Assembly: GCA_965656545.1 (NCBI GenBank)
Contig: CBFHKZ010000006.1
Location: 1 to 64,000 of the forward strand
Direction: 5' to 3'
Length of the DNA stretch: 64,000 nucleotides
Source: UBA7446 sp965656545
GTDB lineage: Bacteria; Bacteroidota; Bacteroidia; Flavobacteriales; Flavobacteriaceae
In this document: piece after piece, positions 61,066-64,000 of the stretch
Position numbering within the stretch: position 1 is the stretch's first letter
Layout: every line of letters begins with the position of its first letter
The notes under the pieces: generated by a model
What the model was told of the DNA's origin: nothing
The model's database searches: none
Seen by the model: only the letters and a program-made list of their open reading frames with translations
Position numbers and translations under genes: made by a program

Positions 61066-61296
61066 TCAATTGACTGAATAGTCGATAATCTCTTGCTTGG
61101 GCAAGCGACCCAAATCGTTTGTATCAATAATCCATTGTTCCAATAGGCTATTGAGTTTGCGTAGTTTTTTGCTGTAAGATGCTTTACCTGCCAAGTTATT
61201 GAGTTCAAAAGGATCTTTTTGCAAGTCGTAAAACGCTATCGCTGCTTTTGGTGTATCAAACCAGCGTTGTGCGTTTTTGTCCAACCTTGTACGAGT
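61066..61296 (-). pseudogene. Remnant of a sulfatase gene (C-terminal 75 residues only)
   Basis: The frame reads RWFDTPKAAIAFYDLQKDPF then ELNNLAG, and ends near LEQWIIDTNDLGRLPKQE, which is the C-terminus of arylsulfatase-type (S1) enzymes: YDL..DP.ELNNLAG followed by W...T.D.G..P. The catalytic N-terminal domain with its formylglycine CxPxR site is absent; immediately upstream is the stop codon of the DEAD-box helicase gene. It is therefore a deletion relic, probably not expressed as a functional enzyme. Confidence 0.8.
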
Positions 61297-63024
61297 TCAA
61301 CGGCGGTTTTTCTTCTTTCCCTTTTTAAAGTCACCAAAAGAACGGCCACCTTTTTTGCGATCGCTAAAACGATCTCCTCTATTATTTCGCTTTTTAGAAA
61401 AACCTCCTCCACCTTGCAAGTGCTGACCTCTTTTCTCTGTGATGCGAATTTGAATCACACGCCCATCAAGCTTAAAGCCTTCAAACGCAGCCAACACATG
61501 GTCTTTTTTGTCCATGCTTGTGTTAAAATAGGCGTTGTTATCCATCACGTCAACATGATAAATATCGTCCTTCCCCAAAGAGAGGAAATCAACCAAAAAC
61601 GCCTTCAATGTTTTCCAGTCGTAATCGTCCCGACTACCGATATTGATGTCGTAACGGGCATCAGCGGCCTTCTTTGAACGTCCTTCACCTTCTGGTGCCG
61701 CTTTAGATAGCGCGTTTGCTTGTTTTTGATAGTAACTGTGTAGTCTATTAAACTCTACAGACATCAGTTTTTTAATCAAATCTTCTTTTGAAAAATCGCC
61801 TAAAATGGTATTGACTTCTGCCAAGTATCCGTCAATTTCGTCGTTGACAGCAGTAGCTTTAATTTTTTCAGCAAAGTGTTGTAATTGCCTTGTGAGTATG
61901 GCATTTACATCTGGAACTTCTTGGGCAGTAATTTTAGCATTTATGATGCGCTCAAGTTTTTTGATTTTACCCAACTCGCCTCTAGTGAGTATGATCATGG
62001 AAGTACCTAAGCTGCTGGCACGTCCTGTTCTACCACTTCGGTGCGTATAGGTTTCTATCTCGTCTGGCAATTGATAGTGAATCACGTGCGAAATGTTGTC
62101 AACATCTAAACCACGGGCCGCAACATCTGTAGCCACAAGAGTCTTTATTTGCTTGGCACGAAAGGCTTTCATCACCATATCACGCTGGTTTTGGCTCAGG
62201 TCTCCGTGTAAGGCACCTGCACTGTAACCATCTTCAATAAGCTTTTCAGCCACACGTTGGGTATCGCGTTTGGTACGACAAAATACAATCGAATAAATGT
62301 CAGGGTGCGTATCAGAAAGTCGCTTTAATAAGTTGTATCGTTCACGACCGCTTACCAAATAATACTCGTGGTTGATGTTGGTTGAAGCTGAATTCTTGGT
62401 GCCAACCGTAATTTCGATTGGGTTATGCATGAATTCTTTCGCAATGCGTGCTACTTCTTTGGGCATGGTAGCCGAGAACAACCATGTTTGTTTGTCCTTT
62501 GGCGTGTGAGAGAGAATGTTTGTTATATCCTCCTTAAAGCCCATGTTTAACATTTCATCTGCTTCGTCCAAAATACAAAAGGCGATGGAAGAAATGTCAA
62601 TGTATTTTCTGCGCATCATGTCCTGCATACGGCCTGGTGTTGCCACCAAAACTTGTGCGCCTTTTTTGACAGCCTTTGCTTGGTCGCTGATGCTTGCGCC
62701 ACCATATATGGGAACTATATTCAATCCTTTAATGGCTGAAGCATACTTGATAAGCTCTTTGCTTATTTGTATGCATAACTCTCTGGTTGGAGCAATAACA
62801 AGTGCTTGCGTAGTTCTGCTGCCTGTATCTATTTTCTGCAGCATGGGCAAGCCAAAAGCAGCTGTTTTACCTGTTCCTGTCTGCGCAAGTGCGACTATGT
62901 CGGTTTCCTTTTCTAAAAGAATAGGAATCGCTTTTTGCTGAACGTCAGTGGGCGATTGAAAACCTAAGGCATCGATGGCCTCTAGCAGTTTGGGATCAAT
63001 TCCCAAAGATGAAAAATCTGTCAT
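61297..63024 (-). CDS. DEAD-box RNA helicase, DbpA/CsdA-like
   Basis: ATP-dependent RNA helicase of 575 residues. Motifs: Q-motif GFQSPTDVQQKAIP, Walker A AQTGTGKT (47-54), PTRELCIQ, TPGR, DEAD at 153-156, SAT, and in the second domain VATDVAARGLDVDN and HRSGRTGRA. A DbpA-type RNA-binding domain follows (about 465-540, INIGSRDDYDWKTLKAFLVD), then a basic Gly/Arg/Lys-rich tail ending KKGKKKNRR. Likely works in ribosome assembly or cold adaptation. The ATG at 63024 (MTDFSSLGIDPKLLEAI) is preferred to the earlier ATG at 63087. Confidence 0.95.
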   Translation of the reverse strand: MTDFSSLGIDPKLLEAIDALGFQSPTDVQQKAIPILLEKETDIVALAQTGTGKTAAFGLPMLQKIDTGSRTTQALVIAPTRELCIQISKELIKYASAIKGLNIVPIYGGASISDQAKAVKKGAQVLVATPGRMQDMMRRKYIDISSIAFCILDEADEMLNMGFKEDITNILSHTPKDKQTWLFSATMPKEVARIAKEFMHNPIEITVGTKNSASTNINHEYYLVSGRERYNLLKRLSDTHPDIYSIVFCRTKRDTQRVAEKLIEDGYSAGALHGDLSQNQRDMVMKAFRAKQIKTLVATDVAARGLDVDNISHVIHYQLPDEIETYTHRSGRTGRASSLGTSMIILTRGELGKIKKLERIINAKITAQEVPDVNAILTRQLQHFAEKIKATAVNDEIDGYLAEVNTILGDFSKEDLIKKLMSVEFNRLHSYYQKQANALSKAAPEGEGRSKKAADARYDINIGSRDDYDWKTLKAFLVDFLSLGKDDIYHVDVMDNNAYFNTSMDKKDHVLAAFEGFKLDGRVIQIRITEKRGQHLQGGGGFSKKRNNRGDRFSDRKKGGRSFGDFKKGKKKNRR

Positions 63025-63103
63025 AAGAAGTGGCAAATGTAACCTAAATAGTTCGAAGAGAGCAATAAGTATGAAAATCAGCGCCAAAGCTTATAAATTT
63101 AAC

Positions 63104-63111
63104 TATTTTTG
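63104..63111 (+). promoter_or_regulatory. Bacteroidota -7 promoter element (TATTTTTG) for the GH16 glucanase
   Basis: TATTTTTG fits TAnnTTTG and lies 16 bases before the ATG. No clear -33 TTTG. Confidence 0.5.
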
Positions 63112-63126
63112 CAGCGGATTTCATTT

Positions 63127-64000
63127 ATGAAAACAAACCCAATTTATTTTCTTTTACTGCTGTCGGTTACTTCATTATTTGCACAAAATATTGCATTGCA
63201 AAAATCCACAACCACAAGTAGTGTTATGGGCAATAATCAAGGTGCTTTTGCCGTCGATGGGAATCAATCAACGCGCTGGGAAAGTGATTTTTCAGACCCA
63301 CAGTATATAATTGTCGATCTCGCTACATCTTACGCGCTGAATAGGGTTGAGATTGATTGGGAAGCTGCATATGCAACGCAATATCAAATACAATTGTCCA
63401 ACAACAAACAACAATGGACAACGGTTTCAAACATCACTAGTGGAAATGGCGGGACAGATGTTGTTAATTTGAATGGGCAAAACGCACGTTACGTAAGAAT
63501 GTATGGCACCCAACGTACCACTATCGGAAGTGCACAATACGGATACAGTATTTTTGAGTTTGAAGTCTATGGAGAAGCCGCAACAAACAACGCTTCCCTT
63601 TCTGATATTTTAATCAACGGTAATGCGTTTACTGCTTTTTCGAGTAATCAGTACAACTATGATTATTTGCTTAAACCAGGCATAAATAGCGTGCCTACCG
63701 TAAGTGTAACCACGGCAAATTCAAATGCGACTTCCACTATTACAAACGCACAATCCCTTCCGGGAACGACAATCATAAACGTAACCGCTGCTGATGGCAG
63801 TACTACCCAGACATATACCATAAACTTTACGGCAAGTAATTACAACTTGGTTTGGAGCGATGAGTTTGATTATACCGGTGCGCCAAATACTTCAAAATGG
63901 CACCATCAAACATATCCGCCCGTTGGAGACAGCTGGTTTAACAACGAAGAACAACACTACACAAGTCGGCTTGAAAATTCCTATGTGAGCAATGGTTCTT
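63127..64000 (+). CDS. Secreted GH16 beta-glucanase (laminarinase-type), 3' end outside window
   Basis: The frame starts at the ATG at 63127 and is open at the window end (291 residues seen). Order: signal peptide (IYFLLLLSVTSLFA-Q), an F5/8 type C (CBM32-like) carbohydrate-binding domain at about 20-150 (FAVDGNQSTRWESDFSDPQY, ARYVRMYG, YSIFEFEVYG), a cadherin-like beta-sandwich domain (ASLSDILINGNAF ... YTINF, about 155-235), then the start of a GH16 domain (YNLVWSDEFDYTGAPNTSKW, WFNNEEQHYT). GH16 enzymes with this start cleave laminarin or related beta-1,3-glucans. The catalytic ExDxxE lies beyond the edge. The nearby sulfatase remnant fits a polysaccharide-use context. Confidence 0.92.
   Translation, partial: MKTNPIYFLLLLSVTSLFAQNIALQKSTTTSSVMGNNQGAFAVDGNQSTRWESDFSDPQYIIVDLATSYALNRVEIDWEAAYATQYQIQLSNNKQQWTTVSNITSGNGGTDVVNLNGQNARYVRMYGTQRTTIGSAQYGYSIFEFEVYGEAATNNASLSDILINGNAFTAFSSNQYNYDYLLKPGINSVPTVSVTTANSNATSTITNAQSLPGTTIINVTAADGSTTQTYTINFTASNYNLVWSDEFDYTGAPNTSKWHHQTYPPVGDSWFNNEEQHYTSRLENSYVSNGS

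Noticed and set aside
1..64000. CRISPR arrays, insertion sequences, prophage, defence islands
   Set aside because: No evenly spaced short direct repeats, transposase, integrase, Cas or restriction genes were seen; gene content is chromosomal core plus a few polysaccharide genes.

Overview
This 64 kb window is chromosomal core sequence from a marine-type member of the Flavobacteriaceae (Bacteroidota). The evidence is a complete gliding/type IX secretion (T9SS) cluster gldKLMN, a giant SprB-repeat adhesin with a type B T9SS sorting domain followed by a PorP/SprF partner, Bacteroidota-type promoters (TTTG, about 17-19 nt, TAnnTTTG) in front of many genes, few Shine-Dalgarno sequences, a DnaE with a fused proofreading exonuclease, and polysaccharide genes (GH16-type glucanase, a sulfatase remnant, a PQQ-type sugar dehydrogenase). 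No rRNA, insertion sequence, prophage or CRISPR array was seen. One tRNA (Asp, GTC) is present.

Layout. 1-1560: minus-strand transport genes (DUF4212 symporter small subunit, cut by the window edge, and a FucP-like sugar permease). 1.56-2.23 kb: long non-coding stretch. 2.2-10.5 kb: 2427-residue adhesin plus its PorP/SprF protein. 10.5-20.4 kb: minus strand, a small conserved protein, an FAD oxidoreductase, gldNMLK, an arginase-fold protein that has lost metal ligands, and topA. 20.5-27.6 kb: plus strand, SulP transporter, a YeeE/YedE pair, and a tightly overlapping miaB / sigma-54 activator / lptE / TPR protein / secG operon. 27.6-31.7 kb: groES-groEL with a good sigma-54 promoter, a GAF-domain reductase homologue, purH. 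31.7-37.1 kb: complete rod-shape/elongasome operon mreB-mreC-mreD-mrdA-rodA. 37.1-44 kb: tail-specific protease on the minus strand; surE, a small membrane protein, lpxB, an NlpC/P60 lipoprotein and comEC on the plus strand. 43.9-51.3 kb: thioredoxin-like protein and POT peptide transporter (minus), HMG-CoA reductase plus GHMP kinase (mevalonate pathway, plus), LytS-type histidine kinase (minus), MscS channel (plus), DUF983 protein (minus). 51.4-56.3 kb: tRNA-Asp, trxA and dnaE, minus strand. 56.4-60.7 kb: rpsP with a repetitive acidic tail, rimM, a TonB-dependent receptor and a PQQ-type sugar dehydrogenase. 60.8-61.3 kb: a small structured minus-strand unit and a sulfatase C-terminal remnant. 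61.3-64 kb: DEAD-box RNA helicase (minus) and the start of a secreted GH16 glucanase (plus, cut by the window edge).

Functional links: GldK-L-M-N form the T9SS motor/ring that exports proteins such as the giant adhesin, which carries a type B sorting domain and has its own PorP/SprF partner. Mre/PBP2/RodA, LpxB, LptE, SurE and the protease make a cell-envelope block. The most unusual regulatory observation is a sigma-54 type promoter (27621-27635) directly before groESL, about 1.5 kb downstream of a gene for a sigma-54 activator. The intergenic DNA before groES and before the activator's operon shares a 10-mer containing TGTCA. No obviously new multi-gene system was found. The strongest leads are this sigma-54/chaperonin link, the metal-ligand-depleted ureohydrolase between topA and gldK, and the small structured transcription unit at 60.8-61.03 kb.
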